This document shows, piece after piece, positions 1-9,438 of a stretch of DNA of 64,000 bases (position 1 is the stretch's first letter; every line of letters begins with the position of its first letter). Under the pieces are notes generated by a model. That model was given only the letters and a program-made list of their open reading frames with translations, did no database searches and was not told the DNA's origin. The stretch lies in NCBI GenBank assembly GCA_018333525.1, contig JAGXTF010000043.1, positions 18,418-82,417 on the forward strand, given 5' to 3'. The translations under genes and the position numbers were made by a program. This DNA is from Bacteroidota bacterium. Lineage in GTDB: Bacteria > Bacteroidota > Bacteroidia > NS11-12g > UBA955.

Positions 1-465
1 GTCTTACGAGTTAAAGGCTATAAGTTGCAGGATGAACTTATTTCAAATGCTTTACAGCATGTAAAAACGCTCAGTGGAATTCGCGGAAGATGGGAAATTA
101 TTCAGGAAAATCCCATGGTAATTACAGATACCGGCCATAATGAACACGGATTAAAATATGTAACACAACAGTTACATGATTTAAATCCTGCAAAATTGCA
201 TATGGTTTTGGGTGTGGTAAATGATAAAGATTTAAGTAAAATATTGCCCCTATTCCCAACTGAAGCTGTTTATTATTTTGCCCGACCCAATATTTTACGC
301 GGCCTGGATGCGAATATTTTAAGAGAGAAAGCAATGGAATATCATCTTTACGGGCAAAGCTATAACAGCGTAAACCAGGCTTTGATTGCGGCTAAAAATG
401 CTTCAACTCCTAAGGATATAATCTTTGTTGGTGGTAGCACCTTTGTCGTAGCAGAGGTACTCTAA
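1..465 (+). CDS. folC: Folylpolyglutamate/dihydrofolate synthase, C-terminal part
   Basis: This is the C-terminal third of FolC, the cytoplasmic ligase that adds glutamate to dihydropteroate or tetrahydrofolate in folate synthesis. The reading frame is open from base 1, so the gene begins left of the window. The segment DTGHNEHG is the conserved loop of the Mur-ligase-like C-terminal domain (usually DVAHNPHG-like), followed by the LGVVNDKD strand and a terminal GGSTFVVAEVL typical of the family end. It converges on the nucleotide-sugar dehydrogenase gene with only 7 bases between the two stop codons. folP, another folate gene, lies about 22 kb away and is not in the same operon. Family assignment is secure; whether the enzyme is bifunctional cannot be judged without the N-terminal half. 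Confidence 0.9.
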   Translation, partial: VLRVKGYKLQDELISNALQHVKTLSGIRGRWEIIQENPMVITDTGHNEHGLKYVTQQLHDLNPAKLHMVLGVVNDKDLSKILPLFPTEAVYYFARPNILRGLDANILREKAMEYHLYGQSYNSVNQALIAAKNASTPKDIIFVGGSTFVVAEVL

Positions 466-472
466 AATTCAT

Positions 473-1774
473 TTAAAGAGAACTGTATTCCAGACCGGTT
501 AGCGCTTTTCTGTCCCGGTAAATTCCTTTGAGATCAATCAAAAAACCATCTGGTTTGCAATGCTCTCCATACCACTGGGGAGCCAGAGTCAGATACTCGT
601 TATGCGAAACAGCGAGTATGATGCCATCATATGGTCCCTGAATTACCGGATTCAATTCAAATCCATATTCATGTTTGAGTTCTTCTGAATCGGCGTGTGG
701 ATCCACTACATCCACATTAACGGAATAGGATTTTAATTCATTTACAATATCTACAATTTTAGAATTGCGGATATCGGCTACATTTTCTTTAAACGTTGCG
801 CCCATAATCAGTATGTGGCAATCCTTTACCACCTTTCCTCTTTTATTCAATTTTTTTATCGCTGCCTGTGCAATATGTGCAGCCATGGAATCATTGGTAA
901 AGCGACCTGCAGCAATCACACGTGGGTGCAAACCCATAGACTCTGCCTTATGCAACAGATAATACGGATCCACACCTATGCAGTGCCCACCAACCAAACC
1001 AGGAGTATATTTATGAAAATTCCATTTGGTACCTGCAGCTTCAATTACATCGTAAGTATTAATTCCCACTTTGTCGAAAATCATACTCAGCTCATTCATT
1101 AGCGAAATATTCACGTCCCTTTGGGTATTTTCTATGATTTTAGCTGCTTCTGCCACCTTTATACTGGCAGCGCGATATACACCCGGTTCAATGATGCTCT
1201 CATACAATTTGGCAATTTCATTTAATGATTCTTCATCGCAACCACTCACAATTTTCAGAATTTTGGTAAGGGGTCTTTCTTTATCGCCAGGATTGATACG
1301 TTCCGGAGAATAACCTACTTTAAAATCCGTATACATTTTTAAACCGCTGATTTCTTCAATTACAGGAACACAATCCTCTTCCGTGCAACCAGGGTAAGTG
1401 GTACTCTCATAAATCACATAATCTCCTTTACTAATTGCACGGCCTACCGCAGTGCTGGAACCAATCAAGGGTTTTAAATCAGGCTCATTGGCTTCATTAA
1501 TTGGAGTTGGTACTGCAACGATATATACGCTGCATGATTTAATAGTTTCGGGATCTGAAGTAAAAACGATCTTGCGATTTGCAAACTCCGATGCATCCAT
1601 CTCCTTGCTCGGATCTATTCCCTGTTGCATCAATGCAACTCTGGATGCATTGATATCAAAACCTACCACGTTGAATTTCTTTGCAAACTCCAGTGCAATC
1701 GGCAGACCTACGTAACCGAGTCCGATTACGCAAATACTCTTTTCACCGCTCTCAATCTGTTGAAAAAGCCCCAT
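473..1774 (-). CDS. Nucleotide-sugar (UDP-HexNAc) 6-dehydrogenase, WbpA/TviB type
   Basis: This is a 433-residue NAD-dependent UDP-sugar dehydrogenase that oxidises C6 of a UDP-hexose or UDP-HexNAc to the uronic acid for surface polysaccharide. The Rossmann motif GLGYVG is at residues 18-23. ESTTYPGCTEE (about 123-133), the central-domain GYSPERINPGD and the catalytic Cys265 in GGHCIGVDPYYL are all present. The C-terminal UDP-binding domain (about 320-425) is complete. The PGCTEE and ERINPGD forms resemble the TviB/WbpA/WbpO branch (UDP-GlcNAc or UDP-GalNAc dehydrogenase) more than UDP-glucose dehydrogenases; this is inference. No glycosyltransferases flank it, so the polysaccharide locus must lie elsewhere. 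It is last in the minus-strand block, 75 bases after the TraB fusion gene. Confidence 0.9.
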   Translation of the reverse strand: MGLFQQIESGEKSICVIGLGYVGLPIALEFAKKFNVVGFDINASRVALMQQGIDPSKEMDASEFANRKIVFTSDPETIKSCSVYIVAVPTPINEANEPDLKPLIGSSTAVGRAISKGDYVIYESTTYPGCTEEDCVPVIEEISGLKMYTDFKVGYSPERINPGDKERPLTKILKIVSGCDEESLNEIAKLYESIIEPGVYRAASIKVAEAAKIIENTQRDVNISLMNELSMIFDKVGINTYDVIEAAGTKWNFHKYTPGLVGGHCIGVDPYYLLHKAESMGLHPRVIAAGRFTNDSMAAHIAQAAIKKLNKRGKVVKDCHILIMGATFKENVADIRNSKIVDIVNELKSYSVNVDVVDPHADSEELKHEYGFELNPVIQGPYDGIILAVSHNEYLTLAPQWYGEHCKPDGFLIDLKGIYRDRKALTGLEYSSL

Positions 1775-1849
1775 AAAGGGCGCAAAAATACTGATTTGCG
1801 CTGAAACCCAAGGATTACATTTCCCACCTTGTGGATTAAGCTGTTTTCT

Positions 1850-4800
1850 TCAATAACGCATATAATCCAATCCGTAATTTCGCCGCCTTCCTTCATCTTC
1901 CAAAATCAAAGGCTGCCAAAGGGAATGTTTCCAATAGGTAAGTTTGGAAACCTCCATGGCCATGATATCCTTCACAGATTGTTTTTTTGGCAATTCCGAA
2001 TTGAACTGGTAATAACGGGGATGTTTCATGGTGGCCAAAGTATCTTTTTCGCCTATCCAGATTAATGAATACAACCACTTTTCATCTGCTTTATTTTCAA
2101 CTTTTACATCTTTATTCCGGTGTTTGTAAAAGTACATATTGCCTTCTTCACCTTCAATACCCACAGCCTTCTTGCCGAGAAATACCACAGTATCTTTCTT
2201 TTCGAAATGCCTGTAATACATAAATGAATTAACCAGGTTTTTTTCTTCAAAATAATTCTTTGGTATGGAGTCTTTTTGTTTGTGCTTTTTAAGCAACTGA
2301 ACAAATCCGTATTGGCTTTCATTAGAACCCAGATAGTAGTGGTACATGGTATCCGGAATTCTGATTTTATGCGTCATATACAAATGTAAAAACTGCATTT
2401 TCTCTGCGCGATCCTGCAATTTATAAACCCGCTGCATGCGCTTTGCCACATCTGCATCCTGTTTATAAAAACGAACCAGAATTTTTGCCTTTTGATACAA
2501 TGTATTTGAACTGCTGCTATAGCCGGAATACGCAGGTGCTGCATAATCATACATGTAATCTGAATTTTGACGGATACTTCGGATATCATTTAGATGGTAA
2601 CCTTCCTCTTCATATTCATAGGATTGGCTTTCCTCAATGCCAAAGTTGCTGCCCATGCCCATTCCATGGGAATAATGGGAATTCGAAAACAGGGTATTGT
2701 TTGAAGAACCATAATCAAAATTATCTGCATCCATGTTTCCATATGTATCATATGAAGTTTCACCATAATATTCATATCCATTATCAGAGTTTGCGGCTTT
2801 AGATAATTTTCTTTTGAGATCATCGCGGAATGCAAGCGCCAAATCTCCAACCAAAGCTGCAAACACGGTGGAATCTATCATTGCACTATCCAACATGGTA
2901 ACACCGAGTGACATAATTGCATCTTCATATTCCTTATACCGCATTAAAGGCAATAGTTTTTTATAAATAGGTTTCCATAGTTTTAAGGAATCATATGCAC
3001 TTTGAATAATTCCTGAATACACGTAATTGTTATAACTATTTTCTGGTGCAAGAGGTGTTTCTTCCAATAGCCAATAAATCAGCGAATCCAAAGCTGCAGA
3101 ATTTTTCAATTTACCCAGGTTTTGCAGCATTTCTGCCTGTATTTCACTGGTATCTCCTCCCCTGCGGTATTTGTCCATATAAAAGCCAATCAATGGCAGA
3201 TAATTGTCTTCTCTCAATTTGCGTTCAATGCGATTGGTAAATTGCTTTCCGTACAATTTATTCTTGTCCTTTTTCTTCATGATTTGCATCAGCGTATCAT
3301 TGAAGCTTTTGGGAATTGTGCTATAATATTCCCTGTAGTCAGCAGCTCTGAAGATATCAATGCTATCCTCCGATGAAAGCAAATGAACCATCAGTTTTCC
3401 AAATTGTGCGCTATCCAAACCACGAATTTTGGGTTCCTGAAATTCAACGGAATTAAATATTTCGCCAACAATCGGAGATAGTCCCCTATTCTTGTCATAC
3501 TTGGTGGAAACATAATAATTAACGTGATTTCCGGTTGCATATTTATCATAATAAATAACGGAGGAACCTTTAATACTTTTTCGGGTTTCATATACTGCTA
3601 TTCCATTGCGCATATAAACAGTATCCAGTAAAACCACTTCCGGATCTTCTGTTTTATACGTGGATTTGTTATATCTGTTATATAGAGAATCCGCAATTTT
3701 CTCCATAGAATCTCTATAGAATTTAATCCGTTTTTGATTCAATTCTCCATTCTTTAAAAATCCCAGTTTCTCCATTCTTTTGAAATTGCTCACCGGAGCA
3801 ATGCCGCCATGCCTGTTTAAAGCGATGGAAACGGATTCTCCGGAAGGCAAATTGATTGGATTTATATATTCATAATTGGACAATAAGGTATCCTTAAAAT
3901 ATTCATTTAGAGCGCTATATCCATATCGTGAATTTGCGGGATATACAATTTCTTTATGAGCGATTACTTTTTCCTCTTCGCGAATTTTATAATAATGCTC
4001 AATCTCAGACCAATCCGGGCGTTTGTAAGTAACTTCATTTAACGGATCCTTTTTCTTTACCGGTAAATATTTGTACCGAAAAGAAGTAAAAGTAAATTTA
4101 TTTAAGAAGTCTTGCGGAGCATGTTTGTCTTTATTAAATACCCCCATTGCATAATAAATATCGCCATCTGCAGCGAGCATCAGGTGCAGGTATTCATCCT
4201 TTTTATTGAATTTAATGAGACATTCTACAGCTTCATGATCATTGATTTTTTTGAAACTTATTTTCTCCAGTTTTCCTTTGTTATAAAACGCATAATTTTC
4301 AGCAATCTGGTGCATGTGAAAAGTATCTTCATCCGAACTGTAAAAAGGAAGATTGATCGTTTTCAGAAAATAGTAATTTCTGTTTTCATCGGTAAATTCC
4401 AAATTGGTATGGCCTTTATAATTGGTACTTGTATCAAATGAAACCGGGTTCTGCACTACGGTTGTAGGCCAGTATACACGGTATCCACCGGCATCAGGTT
4501 CGTAAAAATTCCATTTTGTTTTTGAAGGTTGCAGATTGATGGATTTGAAAAAATCTCTTGCTTCCTTACCTTCTGCATAATCTCCTGCTGCATTTAATTT
4601 GATATACCACAAATAATCCGGCATCAGAATGTACATATGCCTTTGTGTTTCACCTGTTTTGGTTCGGTTGCTCACATCAATTGCAGGGAAGCCATTTACC
4701 GTAGTCTTGGATCTCGCAGTAATATCACCTGGAATATTTTCATATAAAGCGCTATCTATTTGCTTCAGCAATTTTTCTTGTGAAAGATCCCCTGCTTTGC

Positions 4801-5947
4801 CATAATAATGGATTTTTTTAAGTACGTAATATGCACCATTTGCAACATCCGCATAGAAAATATCTTCGTTGCTTCCATAACTCCTGTCGAGGGGTACACC
4901 TGGCAATTCGAAGCTCAATTCACCATTATGGGAGGTGTATTTTTTGAAGGAAACAGGTGAATTGGTAGTTTCCAATTTTTGTTTTTGTTTAAAAGCATAA
5001 TCTCCCACATTATCATATACCGGTGTAAGCGTATAACCCTTTCTGCGCAGGAATTCAATAACACCGCTATCGCCTGGTAAATGAGCACAACCTACCGCAG
5101 CAAACAACTTTTTGGTTTTTACAATTTCATCAATTTTATCCGCCATGATTTTGTTGCGTTCATACAACATCCATTTCAGGAAATGTACATCCGCACCTTT
5201 TTTCTCGAGAGAATCTATCATATCCAGATCCCCTTCCCGGTAAGCCTTTTCGGTAGGATGCTCACCGTAACCATAATAACTGCCGCCGTATCTTCTTTCT
5301 CTTGGAAGCTCCCGGTTACGCCAATCACTGCGAGAAACCATGCGTCTGGAAATTTCAAAATCTTCCAAACCGGTGCAATATTTATTTAATTTTTTTCCAA
5401 TTTGGTGGATGTAGAGATCCACATAAGTTTTTTCAGAAAAATCCGGGCTCTGATATCCCTGGCGGTACAGCAAAAAATTACTCATGTAATCCTCGCTGCG
5501 CAATTCACTCAAAATTCCGGACAGTTCTGTGCCTTCAAAACTCAATGCCGTTTTATAAAAACCTTCATACCCTTTGTATTCTCCAAAACGGTACCTGCCA
5601 AATCCAAAGGAATAATTTTCCTTGTTGCGGCCAATGTTACTCAGCCAGCTGTCAATAGCCAATTCCAGAGCCACAACATCTGCGGATTGCAATGCTTTAT
5701 AAAAAGTATCACCGAGATTGAATGCGAGTTTTTTACTTACATGCATCGTTCCATACAGGTAACTTGGCTGCTTCAGTCCATTGCCGGTTATTTCCCACAA
5801 TCGAGCAGGGTATTTCCGAACCCTCGGTATTTCTTGTTCTACAGTGGTATCGTCTTCGTAATAAGCTGTAGTGTCTAAATCAATTTGTGAAAAGGCATTA
5901 GACCAGGCAGCCAGGGCCAAAGAAATGGTTAAAAAATATTTAATCAT
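1850..5947 (-). CDS. Exported TraB/GumN-domain protein with a ~1050-residue C-terminal extension
   Basis: This is a 1365-residue protein with an N-terminal signal peptide (about residues 1-20, ending NAFSQ). Residues 47-312 form a TraB/GumN domain: GTMH at 66-69, an acidic LELAID segment near 94-99, and a closing GCAHLPGDSGVIEFLRRKGY at 286-305. These match the metal-coordinating GxxH motifs of the Tiki/TraB/PrgY superfamily, in which Tiki members are metalloproteases. The usual bacterial member is about 300 residues, so the remaining ~1050 residues are an unusual fusion. That part is rich in Tyr, Lys and Asp, has no motif I recognise, and has a low-complexity Tyr/Ser/Gly/Met stretch at about 1050-1145. 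No T9SS tail is visible. It lies between POT1 (122-base gap) and the sugar dehydrogenase. Catalysis is a prediction from the family only. Confidence 0.75.
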   Translation of the reverse strand: MIKYFLTISLALAAWSNAFSQIDLDTTAYYEDDTTVEQEIPRVRKYPARLWEITGNGLKQPSYLYGTMHVSKKLAFNLGDTFYKALQSADVVALELAIDSWLSNIGRNKENYSFGFGRYRFGEYKGYEGFYKTALSFEGTELSGILSELRSEDYMSNFLLYRQGYQSPDFSEKTYVDLYIHQIGKKLNKYCTGLEDFEISRRMVSRSDWRNRELPRERRYGGSYYGYGEHPTEKAYREGDLDMIDSLEKKGADVHFLKWMLYERNKIMADKIDEIVKTKKLFAAVGCAHLPGDSGVIEFLRRKGYTLTPVYDNVGDYAFKQKQKLETTNSPVSFKKYTSHNGELSFELPGVPLDRSYGSNEDIFYADVANGAYYVLKKIHYYGKAGDLSQEKLLKQIDSALYENIPGDITARSKTTVNGFPAIDVSNRTKTGETQRHMYILMPDYLWYIKLNAAGDYAEGKEARDFFKSINLQPSKTKWNFYEPDAGGYRVYWPTTVVQNPVSFDTSTNYKGHTNLEFTDENRNYYFLKTINLPFYSSDEDTFHMHQIAENYAFYNKGKLEKISFKKINDHEAVECLIKFNKKDEYLHLMLAADGDIYYAMGVFNKDKHAPQDFLNKFTFTSFRYKYLPVKKKDPLNEVTYKRPDWSEIEHYYKIREEEKVIAHKEIVYPANSRYGYSALNEYFKDTLLSNYEYINPINLPSGESVSIALNRHGGIAPVSNFKRMEKLGFLKNGELNQKRIKFYRDSMEKIADSLYNRYNKSTYKTEDPEVVLLDTVYMRNGIAVYETRKSIKGSSVIYYDKYATGNHVNYYVSTKYDKNRGLSPIVGEIFNSVEFQEPKIRGLDSAQFGKLMVHLLSSEDSIDIFRAADYREYYSTIPKSFNDTLMQIMKKKDKNKLYGKQFTNRIERKLREDNYLPLIGFYMDKYRRGGDTSEIQAEMLQNLGKLKNSAALDSLIYWLLEETPLAPENSYNNYVYSGIIQSAYDSLKLWKPIYKKLLPLMRYKEYEDAIMSLGVTMLDSAMIDSTVFAALVGDLALAFRDDLKRKLSKAANSDNGYEYYGETSYDTYGNMDADNFDYGSSNNTLFSNSHYSHGMGMGSNFGIEESQSYEYEEEGYHLNDIRSIRQNSDYMYDYAAPAYSGYSSSSNTLYQKAKILVRFYKQDADVAKRMQRVYKLQDRAEKMQFLHLYMTHKIRIPDTMYHYYLGSNESQYGFVQLLKKHKQKDSIPKNYFEEKNLVNSFMYYRHFEKKDTVVFLGKKAVGIEGEEGNMYFYKHRNKDVKVENKADEKWLYSLIWIGEKDTLATMKHPRYYQFNSELPKKQSVKDIMAMEVSKLTYWKHSLWQPLILEDEGRRRNYGLDYMRY

Positions 5948-6069
5948 GCGAGTAATTGCAAATATGTAACATACGGATTAGTAAACGAAGGGAATTCGTG
6001 AATTATTCTTCGCTTTGTGTAAAGCGACAATATTGGTGCCATAACCATGAAAACTTACCAATTCGGTGT

Positions 6070-7788
6070 TTATTTCACCGTACCCATGAGTTTTCGAAGA
6101 AATGGCGATAAAACTACCAGAAGTACACCTGCGGCAATAGCAATATATCCAATATCCCGGTATCCGTTGGTATACAATTCCAGTTTTTGAATATTACTCA
6201 GGTTGCCACCGTTTTCTCCGGATGCAAGGCTTGCGCCAATTATTCCGGCACCGTATTGACCATAGGCACTTGCAAGAAACCAAGTTCCCATCATCATGCC
6301 CACAAAGCGTTTTGGCGAAAGTTTCGTAACCATGGAGAGTCCGATTGGCGACAAACACAATTCACCTATGGTAACCACCAGATATGCCAAAATAAAAAAC
6401 ATTAGCGGTGTTTTGCCCATTGGATTCGCAGAAAATCTACTCATATAAAAAACAAGAAAACCAAGGCCAAGAAATAAAAATCCAAGGCCGAATTTCACCA
6501 CGGTATTTGGTTCCATTTTTTTTCTGGCGAGAAAAACCCAGAGCAATCCAACAAGCGGACTCAATAACACTACACTCAGCGAATTGATGGAATTATTTAC
6601 CGAGGTCATATTCAAACCATGGCTTTCCACATTGCCGTTGGCAAAAAAGTTCAGCGAGCCCCCACCCTGTTCAAAAAAGGACCAAAACAATACGGAAAAA
6701 AGTATCAGAACAATGGCAGCAATCATTTTTCCCAATTCTTCCCTTGCCAGTTGCACCAGAGTATATATCAAATAGATGAAAATAATGCATGCGAGAGAAA
6801 TCATAAATATATCAGAAAATGCAACCATGTTTTTAAATCCATTTTCAACATTCATCGGGTCCTGACCCAACAACCAGGTCATATCCAATTCAAAAGGAAA
6901 ATAAATCAAAAGGAAAAAACCCGGAATCAATAAAAGGGTTAGTGCCATTATCATCCATCCCCTTTTAATTCCCATCCATTTCATATTGAATTTTGCCAGA
7001 TCCGGCACTTTGCCAATAGGTCCTAAACTTTTTTGGGTAAATACAAATAGTCCCAATCCAAGTAGCATACAAATACCGGCAAGTGCAAATCCCAAAGACC
7101 AACTATAGGATGTACCTATCCAGGCAATGGTTAATCCACTCAGCAGGGCCCCGATATTAATTCCCGAATAAAATAAACCGTAGCCGGCATCTCTTCTCGG
7201 GTCGCCAGGCTTATAGAGGTCACCTATCATGGTGGAAATATTTGGTTTGAAAAACCCATTGCCCACAATGAGCACACTTACCCCAAAATAAAATGCAAAA
7301 CTCCCCGGCATTGCCATAAAAAATGTGCCTATGGCCATTAAAATTCCACCCCAGAAAATGGATCGGCGGAAACCAAAAAGTCTGTCGGCAAAAAGTCCAC
7401 CTAAAAAAGCCATGGCATAAATAAATGCCTGAATTAGTCCATACCGTTTATTTGAAACTTTTTCAGCCTTATCCCGAAATTGCTGTTGCGAAGTTTCGAT
7501 ATAATATCTTGGATGATTTTCGTTTAATTCTTCTTTGCTTTCTGCATAAAAAGCCTGCTTTTTAGCGTTGAGCTCATTGGCGGGGAGCGGATTGTAATTA
7601 ACTGAAAGGATCAAATGCGAAATATACAATCCCAGCAATGCCCGCATGCCGTAAAAACAGAACCTCTCCCACATTTCAACCAAGAAGAGATACCACAATT
7701 GCCTGGGATATGTCCCTTTAAAGTCCTGTATTTTTTCCAGTTCCGTACGGTTTTGATGCTGCTCTGAATTGTCCAGAATATTTTCCAT
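6070..7788 (-). CDS. POT-family proton-coupled oligopeptide transporter (1 of 3)
   Basis: This 572-residue inner-membrane transporter of the MFS POT/PTR2 family imports di- and tripeptides with protons. The proton-coupling ExxERFxxY motif appears as EMWERFCFY in TM1, and the second PTR2 signature as LFYSGINIGALLSG in TM5. About 14 hydrophobic segments are visible, as in bacterial POTs. A hydrophilic insertion of roughly 55 residues follows TM1 (from YNPLPANEL to VSNKRYG) and is absent from its two neighbours. It is the last of three tandem paralogs, 3 bases downstream of the second, so co-transcription is likely. Substrate preference cannot be read from the sequence. Confidence 0.92.
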   Translation of the reverse strand: MENILDNSEQHQNRTELEKIQDFKGTYPRQLWYLFLVEMWERFCFYGMRALLGLYISHLILSVNYNPLPANELNAKKQAFYAESKEELNENHPRYYIETSQQQFRDKAEKVSNKRYGLIQAFIYAMAFLGGLFADRLFGFRRSIFWGGILMAIGTFFMAMPGSFAFYFGVSVLIVGNGFFKPNISTMIGDLYKPGDPRRDAGYGLFYSGINIGALLSGLTIAWIGTSYSWSLGFALAGICMLLGLGLFVFTQKSLGPIGKVPDLAKFNMKWMGIKRGWMIMALTLLLIPGFFLLIYFPFELDMTWLLGQDPMNVENGFKNMVAFSDIFMISLACIIFIYLIYTLVQLAREELGKMIAAIVLILFSVLFWSFFEQGGGSLNFFANGNVESHGLNMTSVNNSINSLSVVLLSPLVGLLWVFLARKKMEPNTVVKFGLGFLFLGLGFLVFYMSRFSANPMGKTPLMFFILAYLVVTIGELCLSPIGLSMVTKLSPKRFVGMMMGTWFLASAYGQYGAGIIGASLASGENGGNLSNIQKLELYTNGYRDIGYIAIAAGVLLVVLSPFLRKLMGTVK

Positions 7789-7791
7789 GTA

Positions 7792-9405
7792 TTATTTTAT
7801 TGCCTGATTCAATCGTTTTAACATTGCGAGAAGTAGCAGAGCTGCGAATAAGAGCAGTGCAAAATTGAGCCAGAAATAATTCGCTTTATTTTCATAAGAA
7901 TCCCACTGGCTTGCCAAAATACCACTCAATTTATTGCCGATGGAAGTTGCGAGGAACCAGCCACCCATCATTAATGACGTGAAACGCTGCGGACTGAGCT
8001 TGGATACCATAGACAGGCCCATGGGGCTTAACATTAATTCCCCGATGGTAATTACAAAATAAGAACCAAATAACCATAACCAACTCACTTTTTCACTTCC
8101 ATTATGACCGGAATAAACTGCAGCCACCATTACCAAAACAGACAATGCAGAAACAAAAATTCCCAATGTAATTTTTGACGGAATGGAAGGTTCTTTTTTT
8201 CTCTTGCGAAGAAGTGTAAAAAAGAAAACCACAACCGGTGTCAAAACAATTACCCAAAATGGATTAAAAGACTGACTAATATTGGTACTCCACACCGAGA
8301 TCCCTTCCCCTTCTTTCAGTTCTTTTTTTTCCGGATAATTATTAAAATAGGAAGGATAATCTACATGTTTTACCACTACATTGTTTTCTTTTTTCTTTCT
8401 GAATTGTGCATCAATTACTGCAGTGGAATCTTTTGCATACACCACTTTGGCTGTAAGTTTCAGGTTAGATAAAACCGTTTCCGTATTCCCGGTAACCCGT
8501 CTTTCGGTATAATTATCTGCCCAGGTATTCATAGCAGATCCGTTCTGCTTAAAAACAGCCCAGAACATCACCACAACTGCAAAAATAACGAGCATTACAC
8601 CCATGGGTTTGCGCTCCGTTTCACCGGCTTTAAAATACAGCGAAGTGTAATAAATAATTACCGGAATACATGCAAAAATGAATGCATCTGTACTGTCTGA
8701 ATCGAATATTTTACCCGGAATAAACCAACCGATAATTCCACAAATTAATGAAGGCAATAAAACAATTCCGAGTATTTTCCCAATACTCATATCGCCCTGT
8801 TTCATTGGCACACGAACATCAAATTGTTTGTAATGTCTGGTTCCGGCAAGAAAAACAATAACGCCTATGAACATTCCAACACCTGCTGCAAAAAATGCGG
8901 CATACCATCCGCTGGTAATATAGAGTGCAGCACCAAAAAAATTGCAGATAAAAGCACCCACATTAATTCCCATATAAAAGATATTATATCCTTCATCTTT
9001 TTGATGGGAATGTTCGGGCACAGAATACACATTTCCCAACAAAGTAGAAATGTTCGGTTTAAAAAATCCATTTCCAATAATTACCATTGACATGGCCACA
9101 TAAAGGTATTGGATATTGTGTACACCCATGAGGCAATAACCGACCCCCATTAAGAGACCGCCAAAGATTACAGAAACCCTATATCCCAGAATTCTGTCGG
9201 CCAACAGGCCTCCTATAAAAGGAGTAAAAAACACCAGAGCTATGAAAGTTCCATATAAATTGGATGCCTCTTTTTCAGACATTTCAAAACCAGCTTTGTC
9301 TTTCAGGTACAGGGTAAAAATACCTATCATCAGGTAATACCCGAACCTCTCCCACATTTCAGAAAAGAAAAGGTAGGGAAGCGCTCTTGGATGTTTCTTC
9401 CACAT
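7792..9405 (-). CDS. POT-family proton-coupled oligopeptide transporter (2 of 3)
   Basis: This is a 537-residue POT/PTR2 transporter. The motif EMWERFGYY in TM1 and NIFYMGINVGAF in TM5 are intact, so proton-driven peptide uptake is expected. It has its own distinctive insertion: a roughly 85-residue polar loop (about residues 295-380, rich in Lys, Val and Asn) between the mid-protein helices, preceding the QSFNPFWVIVLTPVVVFF helix. The third paralog shares the position but has only a short loop there. It starts 33 bases after POT3 stops and ends 3 bases before POT1 starts. The loop may face the periplasm, as do the extra-membrane domains of animal PepT proteins; that comparison is positional, not based on similarity I can demonstrate. 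Confidence 0.92.
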   Translation of the reverse strand: MWKKHPRALPYLFFSEMWERFGYYLMIGIFTLYLKDKAGFEMSEKEASNLYGTFIALVFFTPFIGGLLADRILGYRVSVIFGGLLMGVGYCLMGVHNIQYLYVAMSMVIIGNGFFKPNISTLLGNVYSVPEHSHQKDEGYNIFYMGINVGAFICNFFGAALYITSGWYAAFFAAGVGMFIGVIVFLAGTRHYKQFDVRVPMKQGDMSIGKILGIVLLPSLICGIIGWFIPGKIFDSDSTDAFIFACIPVIIYYTSLYFKAGETERKPMGVMLVIFAVVVMFWAVFKQNGSAMNTWADNYTERRVTGNTETVLSNLKLTAKVVYAKDSTAVIDAQFRKKKENNVVVKHVDYPSYFNNYPEKKELKEGEGISVWSTNISQSFNPFWVIVLTPVVVFFFTLLRKRKKEPSIPSKITLGIFVSALSVLVMVAAVYSGHNGSEKVSWLWLFGSYFVITIGELMLSPMGLSMVSKLSPQRFTSLMMGGWFLATSIGNKLSGILASQWDSYENKANYFWLNFALLLFAALLLLAMLKRLNQAIK

Positions 9406-9438
9406 AAATTTAAAGAATGAACAAACCGAAAAAACGGT

